DNA of 11,949 nucleotides from CBFHWY01 sp965659675 (GCA_965659675.1 CBFHWY010000082.1:1-11949), one strand, 5' to 3'. Numbered from the stretch's first letter, positions 1 to 8,192 are shown. Notes: a model not told the origin generated them from the sequence alone. A program made the numbers and translations.

Positions 1-126
1 AACTACAATCTCCATAAACTGCTAAAGAAACACCGAAGTCGTTCTAATAAGAACCTCAAACGGAAAAAAGGCAAGAATGAAAAGCCGGTGGGCTCTAAGT
101 GGAAACGTCGACAACCTTATCATTAA
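1..126 (+). CDS. Possible C-terminal end of an unidentified protein with a basic tail (5' end outside window)
   Basis: The first plus-strand frame is open from base 1 to a TAA at 124-126, giving 41 residues. The peptide is extremely basic, with stretches such as KLLKKHRSRSNKNLKRKKGK, and ends in KWKRRQPYH. Tails like this occur on RNA- or DNA-binding proteins such as DEAD-box helicases and ribosome-associated factors, but also on some membrane proteins and transposases, so no family is assigned. An open stretch of 41 codons can arise by chance. The call rests on the skewed composition and on the lack of any better gene on the other strand. I do not recognise the gene. Confidence 0.35.
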   Translation, partial: NYNLHKLLKKHRSRSNKNLKRKKGKNEKPVGSKWKRRQPYH

Positions 127-370
127 GGAAAGTGCTCACTCTGGAATCTTGTCTTTCACACGCCTAAGACAATCAATAATATCCAGCAACTCGCAGTGGA
201 GGTTCCATTATTCTAGAAGGTAGATCATGCTTTACTCAAATCTCTGTCCTAAGTTGATTTGATCATTGGATTGAGTCCAAAATGGATCTAAGTTGTAACT
301 ACTGAGCTATTCGTATGAATACTTGAAACCCTTGGTGGGTTAGATAATCTAAGCATAAAGGACGGTAGGG
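127..370. other. Intergenic stretch with small inverted repeats, no convincing gene
   Basis: No frame on either strand gives a supported gene in these 244 bases. Visible structure: AACCC/GGGTT arms (327-331 and 337-341, 5-base loop), followed directly by the 13-base palindrome TTAGATAATCTAA (340-352), and a TTGGA/TCCAA pair (266-270 and 276-280). None is followed by a T-run on either strand, so a classical intrinsic terminator is not supported. The 327-352 structures could still form the 3' end of the minus-strand message that stops at 371. Short protein-like minus-strand peptides in shifting frames (e.g. a 24-codon stretch at 136-207 with ELLDIIDCLRRVKDKIPE) hint at decayed coding sequence, but this is weak. 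Confidence 0.4.
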
Positions 371-2959
371 CTATTCTTCGTCGTCCTTTTTCGTCCCTTT
401 TCCTCCTGCTACTACATAACTTCTTACGAAGCTTTCTACTGGGAATAGGATAAGACCCAGAATCACATTCAGCATTACTTTGATGAACACAATAGGTCCT
501 ACTGTAGCTTCAACGTTATCCTCAACATAGTTGATACCATACTCAAATACGATAATGACTGCAATGGACGCAAGGATAGTAGCGGTTCTTGAACCACCCG
601 TTTTTCTTCCATAGAAGACTGCCAGTGCCAACATTATGAGAATGATCACGAACTGCAGAATGTAAAACTGAATGCTCATGTAGAACGGAATCGTGATAGA
701 GAACGGATATCGTATAATGTCGCTTTCAATCTTATCTGAATTTAGTGCCTTAACCTGAAATTCATATTTACCCGCATCTAAGCCAGAAAAGAAAGCGTAT
801 TTCTGATCCGTTGGTGAAGACCATTCAATAGCAGATTCTTTTTGTCCGATCAATCTGAACTGATAGCGTAATTTATCGGGACTCTTCAGACTGATACCGA
901 GGTAATCAAAAGTCAGGTTATTTTGTAGTGGGCTAAATTCATTATCAACCGGGAAAAGTGCCGACTCCTGATTGATCTTTAATGCCTCAAGAGACAATGA
1001 AGGTTGAGTAGGGTTTACTTCTTCTAGATTGGGATTGTATTTTACTGCCCCGAGGATAGTTCCAAACCAGATATTGTCATTCTTATCTATGGCTATGGAA
1101 TTCGGATTGATCTCTACACCAAGGAATCCTTCTGTTTTGGTGTAATGAGTGAAGCTGACCTCTACAGGATCAAACTTTTCTACACCATAGCTGGTTCCGA
1201 TCCAAATGTTATCGTCCTTGTCAGCAATGATAGCATAAGGGGTAGAGGAATGAAGCCCGTGTTCTTCATTGTAGTTCGTGAAAGTTTCTCCGTCGTACTT
1301 GTAGAGCCCACCGGTATAACAACCAAACCAAAGATTGCCTTTTGAATCTTCTGCAGCACTCAGCACAAATTGGTTCATCATTCCATCTTCTGGCCCCCAC
1401 ACCTTGAACTTCTCTCCATCCCAACTGGTCAAGGATCCACCAAGAACTGCAAACCACATCGTTCCATTTCTGTCTTTGAGTACTTTAAAGACATTGTTAC
1501 CACCGATACTATCCTTCTCCTGGTTGTAAGAGGTTAGGCGGTTGGTTGTTTTATTGATCTTAACGATCCCATTTCTTGTACCCATCCAGATGTTCCCATC
1601 ATTATCTTCATTGATGGAATAGATCATATCTCGGATGTGCGCTTCGATGTTTACTCTTTCATAGCGACCAATTTTTGTTCGTTTGAACAAACTGCCATCA
1701 GCAGTTCCAAACCAGATGCTTCCATCTTTATCTGGATATATCGCATAGATAGGTACATCTGAAAGCCCTCTTATCCTGTACTGTTTGGTGCTTAGAGAGT
1801 CATTGTTAATGTCATCAGCATTCAGTAGTTCTGTTACCCCCTGGTTGGTTCCAAGCCATATATTACTCTCATCATCTGCCGCTACAGCCCAAACAATATT
1901 ATTATTCAGCCCTACACTTTCATCGTACAGCACAAAGTGTTCACTGGTATATTGATTTAAACCAACATCGGTGCCTATCCATAGGGTGTTTTCTCTATCG
2001 AAATAAAGACAGTTTATCGAGTAAAAGCTCAATCCTTGCTCAACATCGTAATGAGTGAATTCAAGTTTATCATTTTCACCTCGTGTGCATTTGACAACTC
2101 CTCTGTTAGAGGTGCCGATCCAGATATGCCCTTTGGTGTCTTTTTCCAGACAGGTAACAAGATTGGTCGTAAAGCCATTTTTTTCATTGATATAGCTGAA
2201 ATCTGCTCCACCAGAACGAAGATCTTCGATATTTTCATACTCCATGATGGTCACACCACCGTTGGTTGCGACCCATATCTTACCATTGAACTCAGTGATC
2301 TGCTCTATGTTGGATGAGCTCAAGCCATCCTCAGTATTAATATGAATGGATTGAATAGAATCATTGAGAAGGTCAGCTCCTGGAAAAACAAAGATTCCCT
2401 GATTCTCAGTACCGATCCATAAGTTCTGCTGTTGATCGAGGTAGAGCGTCTTGATGAACCTTGCCTCTTCAATGATCGAGAACTGTATCCTTTTAACTTC
2501 ATCAGCGGCAATATCATAATAGAACAAACCACTTCCATCTGTTGCGAAGAGAATGACATTGCGCGCAGTGTCTTCAACAAATGCTCTTACTTCCTGATAT
2601 GAATTAAATCTTTCGATCTCAATGGACTCAAACTCATCCATATTGCGATCGTATAAAGTGATAGAACCACCCCAATGTCCAAACCACAAGTTTCCTCTGC
2701 TGTCTCTGAAAGAGGCAGTGACCCAATCCTCCGCTAAACTATCATTCCTATCATAGTTTGTGAATTCAGTTCCATCCCAAACAGAAAGCCCTGATATTGT
2801 GCCTACCCAGAGTCTTCCCTCTGTATCTTGAACCAAAGATTGCACTTGAGATTGAGCCAATCCGTGTTCTACACCGTATTGCACAAAGTTGATTACCTGT
2901 GCCTGAGTTTGCAGGCCGATCAAAAAGGTAAGGGCAAATAAGTGTTTAAAGATCTTCAT
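371..2959 (-). CDS. Two-component-regulator-type beta-propeller sensor protein with Y_Y_Y domain and C-terminal membrane helices, no kinase
   Basis: The 862-residue protein starts with a signal peptide (about 1-20, cut likely after LQTQA). It then has 14 reg_prop propeller blades marked by W-[IVFLM]-G-T-like motifs near residues 51, 92, 137, 181, 229, 280, 327, 368, 416, 458, 502, 544, 586 and 631. Fourteen blades suggest two seven-bladed propellers, as known for the periplasmic part of Bacteroidota hybrid two-component sensors. A Y_Y_Y-type beta-sandwich follows (about 675-750). In place of a histidine kinase there are three predicted membrane helices (about 765-783, 793-811, 820-843). Between helices 1 and 2 is a basic loop (GRKTGGSR), and the tail ends in KKDDEE. 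No HisKA, HATPase, receiver, HTH or GGDEF region is visible, so it may sense a periplasmic ligand and signal through a partner. It is the second gene of a pair, starting 8 bases after the upstream stop with AGG near the ATG. The ligand is unknown. Confidence 0.85.
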   Translation of the reverse strand: MKIFKHLFALTFLIGLQTQAQVINFVQYGVEHGLAQSQVQSLVQDTEGRLWVGTISGLSVWDGTEFTNYDRNDSLAEDWVTASFRDSRGNLWFGHWGGSITLYDRNMDEFESIEIERFNSYQEVRAFVEDTARNVILFATDGSGLFYYDIAADEVKRIQFSIIEEARFIKTLYLDQQQNLWIGTENQGIFVFPGADLLNDSIQSIHINTEDGLSSSNIEQITEFNGKIWVATNGGVTIMEYENIEDLRSGGADFSYINEKNGFTTNLVTCLEKDTKGHIWIGTSNRGVVKCTRGENDKLEFTHYDVEQGLSFYSINCLYFDRENTLWIGTDVGLNQYTSEHFVLYDESVGLNNNIVWAVAADDESNIWLGTNQGVTELLNADDINNDSLSTKQYRIRGLSDVPIYAIYPDKDGSIWFGTADGSLFKRTKIGRYERVNIEAHIRDMIYSINEDNDGNIWMGTRNGIVKINKTTNRLTSYNQEKDSIGGNNVFKVLKDRNGTMWFAVLGGSLTSWDGEKFKVWGPEDGMMNQFVLSAAEDSKGNLWFGCYTGGLYKYDGETFTNYNEEHGLHSSTPYAIIADKDDNIWIGTSYGVEKFDPVEVSFTHYTKTEGFLGVEINPNSIAIDKNDNIWFGTILGAVKYNPNLEEVNPTQPSLSLEALKINQESALFPVDNEFSPLQNNLTFDYLGISLKSPDKLRYQFRLIGQKESAIEWSSPTDQKYAFFSGLDAGKYEFQVKALNSDKIESDIIRYPFSITIPFYMSIQFYILQFVIILIMLALAVFYGRKTGGSRTATILASIAVIIVFEYGINYVEDNVEATVGPIVFIKVMLNVILGLILFPVESFVRSYVVAGGKGTKKDDEE

Positions 2960-2967
2960 ACCTGGGC

Positions 2968-5900
2968 TTATAATTTTTCGCGTTCGCGGAGGTCCTTCAT
3001 TTCTGCTAGGAACTGTTCTTCCTCAATTTCTTTTTTATTCTTTAGATAGGTATCAAAGAAGAACCAACGCGTAATGATAGCATACTCTTCTTTGGCCCCT
3101 GCGTGCTTCACAATATACCTTTTTACCTCTCTTACTCCTCCACCATAGCCACTTTCATAGATGCGAACGTCTCTTAATACCTGAAATACGGAATCAATTG
3201 CGATGGTATCAATTGCTCCTTTTCTCATGATATTTCCGACGGCCATAGCGATATCACTGGCTCTTCCAAGTCCTTCTGATATATCTGCAACCTGGTCACG
3301 ACGATCTCTTTGTCTATTAAGGTTTGGAAGCTGCGTCTCAAAGAGCACGTTATTGATACTCTTACTATTTATAAGTACGTTTTCAATTTTGGTGAAATCA
3401 GCAGAGTCATTGATCATCATTGAGCTCATCATTCTGTACCGGCTTTCTTTGATCTCATTTCTTGTTTTGGCAAGCTTGTGTTGTTCTGCGCGATCCTTGT
3501 ATTTTGAAAGCAGCTCTTCAATACTCTTTTCATTTCCCTCAAGCTCTTCGTGTTCGATTTCTTCAAATGCGAGCTCATTTTCATTACTGAGAATCTCCTC
3601 CTCCTCAACTCTTGGCTTAAAGACAGAGGCAAGGAAACGCTGTTTGATGCTAATTCTATTCCTGAACTTTCCAGTAACAGGATTAAAATTCACTTCTGCA
3701 AATGCATTCTCAAAAGCAGTTTCTTCAACTTGCTCATCCTTTAATTTGAACATTTCAACGGTTTGAGCAGTATGGGATTCTTTTCTGAGGTCTTTTTCAT
3801 CTAGTGCTGTTCTCGTATCAACATCAATGTAGGTCTCATGATAGTCTTCATCCTTGAATACCAGCTCATATTCATCGTTGTATGGCACATTCATTTGATA
3901 GACCCCTTTGCGATCTGTTTCGATAGAGTCCAGGATAAGCGTGTCTTTTTTGAGGTACACCATAACACCTTTCATGTATGATCCATCATTCTTTTTAACT
4001 CTCCCAGAGAGTGTTAGAAGCGGTTTATCAAGAGGAGTCTCTAGTAGATCTATGAACTCATAACGCACCTTAGGATCCTGGTCCAGAATTTCTGAAACCG
4101 GATTAAAAACGAAACGATGCATGGGTTTGGTGAAGGCCATGGCATTGACCTTATCGTTCTCCCTGTCATATAGCACCATGTCTTCCAGCTCAAGCTCCCT
4201 GTTCTTATAACTGCTGTCTGCATCCGTGTAAAGTTCGATGTAGGCTTCAAAATGGTCATCATCCGTAAATTTGACATCTAATTCCTTATCATATGGAGCA
4301 TCTAACTCATAGGTACCAGTATTATCTGAAGCAGTGATCTGTAGAATATCGTTTTCCTGCATCAAGAAGACCTGAACATCCTTCAGACGCTTATCATTCA
4401 TATCCTTGATTCTACCTTTAACAGTGAGGAAAGTGTTCTCAGCGGTGTACACTGGTATTTCATCAACGCCTGATGTATCATCTTCTTGCTGATCGAGAGG
4501 CAGACGTGTCACCAAAGCCCTTAGCTGATCAAATGCTGACTCACTTGTTTTAAAGTCATCTTCAGCAGGAGAATAACTGAGTTTTTCAAAAGGCAGCTGC
4601 TCAAAACCAACCGGATTGGTGATCTCTGTGAGCTCTTCATCAAACAAAATGATCGGTGGCTCCAGGACAAACTCTTCGGCATATTCACTTTTAGGCACTC
4701 TGGTATCTATGTCCATGAAATGCTCAAAAAAGCCATCTCTCTTGCAATACATTCGGTATTGTTTGTTCAATTTTAGATCTATCTCGTAGCGACCTTTATT
4801 GTCTGAAGTATCTGTGAAGGCCTCAACCCCGTCTTCTATGAAAACCAACTCAACATTGTCGATCTTTTTACCTCTTTGGTCGGTGGTTGTTCCAGCTAAG
4901 ATGACTTTTCCTGTAGGTACCTCGTCTTCTGGATCCGATTGCAGGACGCGCTTAAATACTTCTTCCGCAGCAAGATCGCGATCAAATTTGTCTATCGTGT
5001 TATTGTAGAAATACCGTTCGGTCGGACGCTCAAAGGCCTGAGGGTTGTGGGCTTCGTTTAGGGTGTCAAATAAGGTGACATTGGTATTCAGGATATTCAG
5101 TTTTTCATCATTCACTCGACTATCCACCTTAAAGAAGGCTTCATGATATCCAGGTGCTTTATAAACAACCCTCAAGTCTTTGTTTATGGGTATCATCAAG
5201 TCAAAAATGGAGTCTCCTTCGGGAATCACAGTACTTGAAACCAGATTAGAATCCTTATCAAATACTTGCAGCTCAGTTGGGCCAAAAACCTCTGTTCCTT
5301 CTGCCAGGATCTGACCGATCACCTTCATACTGTCATAAACTGGGGTGTTTAATTTCTCTACAAACACATCCTCAACCGGTTTTCTTGCGGCAAAGCTTGA
5401 TTTGGTCGAATCATAGGCGATCAGGTGATTTGGGATTCGGAATGCCCGGGTATTCATCGTGCTATCTGCCTCTGGGTAAACGTCTGTCAGATGCTCATAA
5501 TAGTACTCCTCCTGATGTTCGGAGCTATCTTTTACCTGGGTGTTTACGGTGTAGTAAGTGTCGTGGATCTTGGGTGAAATGAAACTAACCCGTACTTCCT
5601 TTTCTTGAAGTGGCGACTCAATCTCATAGTTACCTTTTGCATCAGTAGTGCTAGAGTCAAGTATTTCACCCGATGCTGTTATGGCATAAACTTTTACACC
5701 TGATTTTAGGCTGTCGATGTTAGTCTTCAACTTTCCCTGAACGATCAACACACCGACGTTAGGTTCAATAAGTTCTGACAAATAGGCCCTCAGGAGATCT
5801 TCATCCTGTCTGAATTGATCATAGTATTCATAAAAAGAGATCTCAGTGATCGGATTTTTGCGGAATGCCCTCTTATTCAGCTCGAAACTATCCGCCAACA

Positions 5901-6252
5901 TGATCTCAGAGGGTGGACTGTAATAGTAATCCAGAAGTTCTTTCTTCAGCGGCAGCTCCGTGTCATAACTGAAGAAGACCTTGTAATAGCCTTCTTTCTC
6001 GTAATAAACTCTGTACTTGTTGTGATAGTCCAGATCGAAACCATAAGAACCGCGGGAATTGGTGCGAATAGTATCAATGATGGATCGTCCAAGACTATCC
6101 ATAACGGTAATCTTGACGTTTTCCAGTCTTTCACCCAGGTGATTCTTAACCTTTCCTGACACTCTTAATCGCCCATTCTCAAGAGGAGGAACGAAGGCGA
6201 GAAATAGGGCCAGAAGACTTGAAAGTATTAGAAACTTCCAGTTTGATCTCAT
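2968..6252 (-). CDS. Large exported protein with six tandem carboxypeptidase-regulatory-like modules and an unrecognised C-terminal domain
   Basis: The 1094-residue protein has an N-terminal hydrophobic segment (about 8-21, after MRSNWK) that could be a signal peptide or an anchor. No lipobox cysteine and no obvious type IX secretion sorting domain are visible. Residues 29-885 form six modules. Each opens with a [SQK]G[KR][VIL]-like strand (conserved Gly at 33, 173, 313, 454, 613, 750), carries a G.Y motif typical of CarboxypepD_reg/Cna-B-like beta-sandwiches, then a [DN]xDTR-like segment and an AFxxPxxRFxFNP-like linker, and ends in a short helix with Pro. From 880 to about 935 the chain is Glu/Lys-rich and probably helical. 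The last 150 residues look conserved in style (RIYESGYGGGVREVKRYIV, ITRWFFFDTYL) but match no family I know. It is the first gene of the pair with the propeller sensor and has its own promoter candidate. The role is unknown; ligand binding or a structural envelope part is inference. Confidence 0.8.
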   Translation of the reverse strand: MRSNWKFLILSSLLALFLAFVPPLENGRLRVSGKVKNHLGERLENVKITVMDSLGRSIIDTIRTNSRGSYGFDLDYHNKYRVYYEKEGYYKVFFSYDTELPLKKELLDYYYSPPSEIMLADSFELNKRAFRKNPITEISFYEYYDQFRQDEDLLRAYLSELIEPNVGVLIVQGKLKTNIDSLKSGVKVYAITASGEILDSSTTDAKGNYEIESPLQEKEVRVSFISPKIHDTYYTVNTQVKDSSEHQEEYYYEHLTDVYPEADSTMNTRAFRIPNHLIAYDSTKSSFAARKPVEDVFVEKLNTPVYDSMKVIGQILAEGTEVFGPTELQVFDKDSNLVSSTVIPEGDSIFDLMIPINKDLRVVYKAPGYHEAFFKVDSRVNDEKLNILNTNVTLFDTLNEAHNPQAFERPTERYFYNNTIDKFDRDLAAEEVFKRVLQSDPEDEVPTGKVILAGTTTDQRGKKIDNVELVFIEDGVEAFTDTSDNKGRYEIDLKLNKQYRMYCKRDGFFEHFMDIDTRVPKSEYAEEFVLEPPIILFDEELTEITNPVGFEQLPFEKLSYSPAEDDFKTSESAFDQLRALVTRLPLDQQEDDTSGVDEIPVYTAENTFLTVKGRIKDMNDKRLKDVQVFLMQENDILQITASDNTGTYELDAPYDKELDVKFTDDDHFEAYIELYTDADSSYKNRELELEDMVLYDRENDKVNAMAFTKPMHRFVFNPVSEILDQDPKVRYEFIDLLETPLDKPLLTLSGRVKKNDGSYMKGVMVYLKKDTLILDSIETDRKGVYQMNVPYNDEYELVFKDEDYHETYIDVDTRTALDEKDLRKESHTAQTVEMFKLKDEQVEETAFENAFAEVNFNPVTGKFRNRISIKQRFLASVFKPRVEEEEILSNENELAFEEIEHEELEGNEKSIEELLSKYKDRAEQHKLAKTRNEIKESRYRMMSSMMINDSADFTKIENVLINSKSINNVLFETQLPNLNRQRDRRDQVADISEGLGRASDIAMAVGNIMRKGAIDTIAIDSVFQVLRDVRIYESGYGGGVREVKRYIVKHAGAKEEYAIITRWFFFDTYLKNKKEIEEEQFLAEMKDLREREKL
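3598..6168 (-). repeat. Six protein-level tandem modules of ~140 residues
   Basis: This stretch encodes residues 29-885 of the large exported protein. The conserved glycine near each module start falls at residues 33, 173, 313, 454, 613 and 750, so spacings are 140, 140, 141, 159 and 137. Each module has the same order of marks: a GxV strand, G.Y, a Y/H-rich strand, a DTR-like turn (SYDTELP, VNTQVKD, KVDSRVN, DIDTRVP, ELYTDAD, DVDTRTA), an AF..P linker (RAFRKNP, RAFRIPN, QAFERPT, VGFEQLP, MAFTKPM, TAFENAF) and a terminal helix. Modules are diverged in sequence, so the duplication is old. Module 4 is longer owing to an acidic linker. Confidence 0.8.
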
Positions 6253-6280
6253 TACTAACGGACGGTGTTTGCAGCAGAAT

Positions 6281-6311
6281 TAAAGGTAAACAAAATCATG
6301 CGCTCTACAAA
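6281..6311 (-). promoter_or_regulatory. Promoter candidate for the 6252-371 gene pair
   Basis: On the minus strand TTTG (6308-6311) is followed after 19 bases by TACCTTTA (6281-6288). This fits the Bacteroidota pattern of a TTG/TTTG -33 element and a TAnnTTTG -7 element with one mismatch in the last base. Transcription would begin near 6274, leaving a leader of about 20 bases before the ATG at 6252. It lies between the stop of the thioredoxin gene and the start of the large repeat protein, so the pair can be transcribed apart from the upstream five-gene unit. No terminator is visible in the gap, so read-through is also possible. Confidence 0.45.
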
Positions 6312-6313
6312 GC

Positions 6314-7741
6314 TCATTTGTCGACAGGTTTTTCTTCCCAAAAACGCGCATCTTTCTTGTCTTTTTTTACTTCAGATATCTTGCGAAAGTAGCGCTCAAT
6401 ACCACTTTCCGGATGTAAGGCGGGTGTTTGGATCAGCTTGCCATTTGGATCGATGAGGTAGTAGGTTGGTATGGCTAAAACTTCGTAATCTTCTTTGAGC
6501 TGTTCATTGCCATTGAAATGAAGGAATGTCCATTCGTATTCTTCCTTATCAACAAAGCGTTTTGCTTTGTCCATATTCTTATCCACCGAAATGCTCACAA
6601 ACTCGATAGAGTCGCGGTATTTAGGGTACATCATGTCCATCATTCTCATGCTTTTCATACAGGGGGCACACCAGGTGGCCCAGAAATCGATGTAAACATA
6701 CTTTCCTTCAAAATCTGTTAGGGATACAAACTCACCTTCCATATTAGGCAATTTAAACTCCGGTGCCTTACTGCCAAGCGCCAACTTATCGCTCTTCTCT
6801 AGAAGTCGAGAAATAATGAGCTTGTGCTCCTCGATCTTTGTTTTTGTCTTTAATTCCTCCAACATCTTGCGGGTGTCCTTCTCTTCGAACTTTCCATTCA
6901 CTGTGTTGAAATACAGTTCTTTGATCATGACCAATTCTCGTATATCTTTTCGTTTTAGAAAGCGATTTTTGGAGAGTATATGGTCCAGACTATCAATGCT
7001 CTGATGGTTTTCAATAGCCAGATTAAGGCGCACTTCATACTCTACAAAATAGAAGGCCTTGAAGTAATCTTTATAAAACTCATTAAAGAACTTCATATAG
7101 GCATCATGGTGATATAGGATTCGCTGAGACTTGAGATAATTCTCGTAAAGCTCTTTTTTACTGTGACTTGAAATGAGATCCAGGAGGGCGAATTGGTAGC
7201 TTACATATTGATCAAAATAGGGAAAGCCGGTATGCATTGGTCCCTGAGGGTTCACTTGTTTGAATGAATCGACCTTGTTTTTGGCTCCTCTACGTAAAAT
7301 GAGGATGAAGTGATCCTTGATGAAGCTGTCGTAATGTCCATTAAAGTTGACGATGGCTTTGTTTAACTTCTCGTCCTTAGGATCAATGATCACGGCATTA
7401 ACTGGATATCGGTCGTTTAATACATTGCTTGTTCGTCCTTCGTATTTCGGTATTTCTATCTCATAAGTGGTACCCGTCTTTACATAAAGCAGTGAATAGA
7501 AACGACCTATTTTGATCTCCACCAGACTTACTTCTCGCAGATCGGCCGATAGTTCAAAGCTGCCATCTGGGGCAATGCTGTCCTCATCAAGCAGTATTTG
7601 CTTTTCACTGATATAATCAGCTTTAGTCGTTAACTCCACGCGAAACCCTGTGTAATCTTTTGCAGTACCTTTTATTCTGGTTTGCGAAAAGCTGACGAGG
7701 CTGAGGCTTATGAGAATAAGGCTAAAATAAATGCCGCGCAT
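6314..7741 (-). CDS. TlpA-like periplasmic thiol-disulfide oxidoreductase with N-terminal DUF4369-like region
   Basis: The 475-residue protein begins with a signal peptide (MRGIYFSLILISLSLVSFSQ). Residues about 20-120 form a beta-rich region like the DUF4369 domain found in Bacteroidota TlpA proteins. A long mostly helical middle follows (about 120-320), then a thioredoxin-fold domain from about 322 to 460. That domain has the active site WCAPC (357-361) and the cis-proline segment AIPTYYLIDPNG (Pro 425). Such proteins reduce disulfides in exported proteins or cytochrome c maturation partners; the substrate here is unknown. The frame is open further upstream, to 7906, but that extension lies entirely inside coaD and lacks a signal peptide. 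The start at 7741 gives a proper signal peptide and overlaps coaD by 20 bases, consistent with translational coupling. It is the last gene of the unit starting at 10334. Confidence 0.9.
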   Translation of the reverse strand: MRGIYFSLILISLSLVSFSQTRIKGTAKDYTGFRVELTTKADYISEKQILLDEDSIAPDGSFELSADLREVSLVEIKIGRFYSLLYVKTGTTYEIEIPKYEGRTSNVLNDRYPVNAVIIDPKDEKLNKAIVNFNGHYDSFIKDHFILILRRGAKNKVDSFKQVNPQGPMHTGFPYFDQYVSYQFALLDLISSHSKKELYENYLKSQRILYHHDAYMKFFNEFYKDYFKAFYFVEYEVRLNLAIENHQSIDSLDHILSKNRFLKRKDIRELVMIKELYFNTVNGKFEEKDTRKMLEELKTKTKIEEHKLIISRLLEKSDKLALGSKAPEFKLPNMEGEFVSLTDFEGKYVYIDFWATWCAPCMKSMRMMDMMYPKYRDSIEFVSISVDKNMDKAKRFVDKEEYEWTFLHFNGNEQLKEDYEVLAIPTYYLIDPNGKLIQTPALHPESGIERYFRKISEVKKDKKDARFWEEKPVDK

Positions 7742-8189
7742 TCTCAGGGATGAATTGTTTAAAATCACCTTGATGTTTTTGGATCTCGCGAACAATGGTG
7801 GATGAGATACCAGAAAAGCGGCCTTCACTAATAAGGAATACGCTTTCAATTCCTTCATCCATCTCACGATTGATGAGGGCAATATTTCTTTCGAATTCAA
7901 AGTCACCAGGATTTCTAAGACCTCTCAACAAAAAGTGTGCAGATTTTGATTTGCAGTAGTCAATGGTCAAGCCTTCATAACGATCAACTTCAATATTTTC
8001 TTCTCTTTTAAAGGTCTCACGAATGGCCTCTAACCTGAGTTCCAGGTCATTTTGATACTGCTTTGCAGTATTGTGTCCGATCGCTACAATGATCTTGTCA
8101 AAAAGCGGTATTGCTCTTCGAATGATCTCTTCATGTCCGATGGTGATGGGATCAAAAGAGCCTGGAAATATCGCAATTCTTTCGGGCAT
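7722..8189 (-). CDS. coaD: Phosphopantetheine adenylyltransferase
   Basis: CoaD transfers an adenylyl group from ATP to 4'-phosphopantetheine, making dephospho-CoA and pyrophosphate. It is the penultimate step of coenzyme A synthesis and acts in the cytoplasm, usually as a hexamer. The 155-residue length is typical. Family marks are present: the nucleotide-binding FPGSFDPITIGH at the N-terminus with the T/HxGH signature TIGH (16-19), RGLRNPGDFEFE (89-100) for substrate binding, and ISSTIVREI (128-136) with the second ATP-binding signature. The gene begins 3 bases after the rsmD stop (TGA CTA ATG) and its 3' end overlaps the next gene by 20 bases. The rsmD-coaD pairing is common in bacteria. 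No missing catalytic residue was seen. Confidence 0.97.
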   Translation of the reverse strand: MPERIAIFPGSFDPITIGHEEIIRRAIPLFDKIIVAIGHNTAKQYQNDLELRLEAIRETFKREENIEVDRYEGLTIDYCKSKSAHFLLRGLRNPGDFEFERNIALINREMDEGIESVFLISEGRFSGISSTIVREIQKHQGDFKQFIPENARHLF

Positions 8190-8192
8190 TAG

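Noticed and set aside
371..2959. Full hybrid two-component system histidine kinase
   Set aside because: No H-box, N/G boxes, receiver aspartate or HTH is present; the protein stops after three membrane helices with a normal TAG, and nothing downstream (127-370) restores a kinase frame.
3203..3766. Plus-strand open frame of 187 codons
   Set aside because: It is antisense to the large repeat protein; its Ser/Leu/Ile-rich composition is what the reverse of Glu/Lys/Asn-rich coding sequence gives. No domain or own promoter is seen.
5277..6159. Plus-strand open frames of about 100 codons opposite the repeat protein
   Set aside because: They are antisense to clearly coding sequence with conserved modules and show no recognisable motif.
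7742..7906. N-terminal extension of the TlpA-like gene by 55 residues
   Set aside because: It lies wholly within coaD in another frame and would bury the clear signal peptide that starts at 7741.
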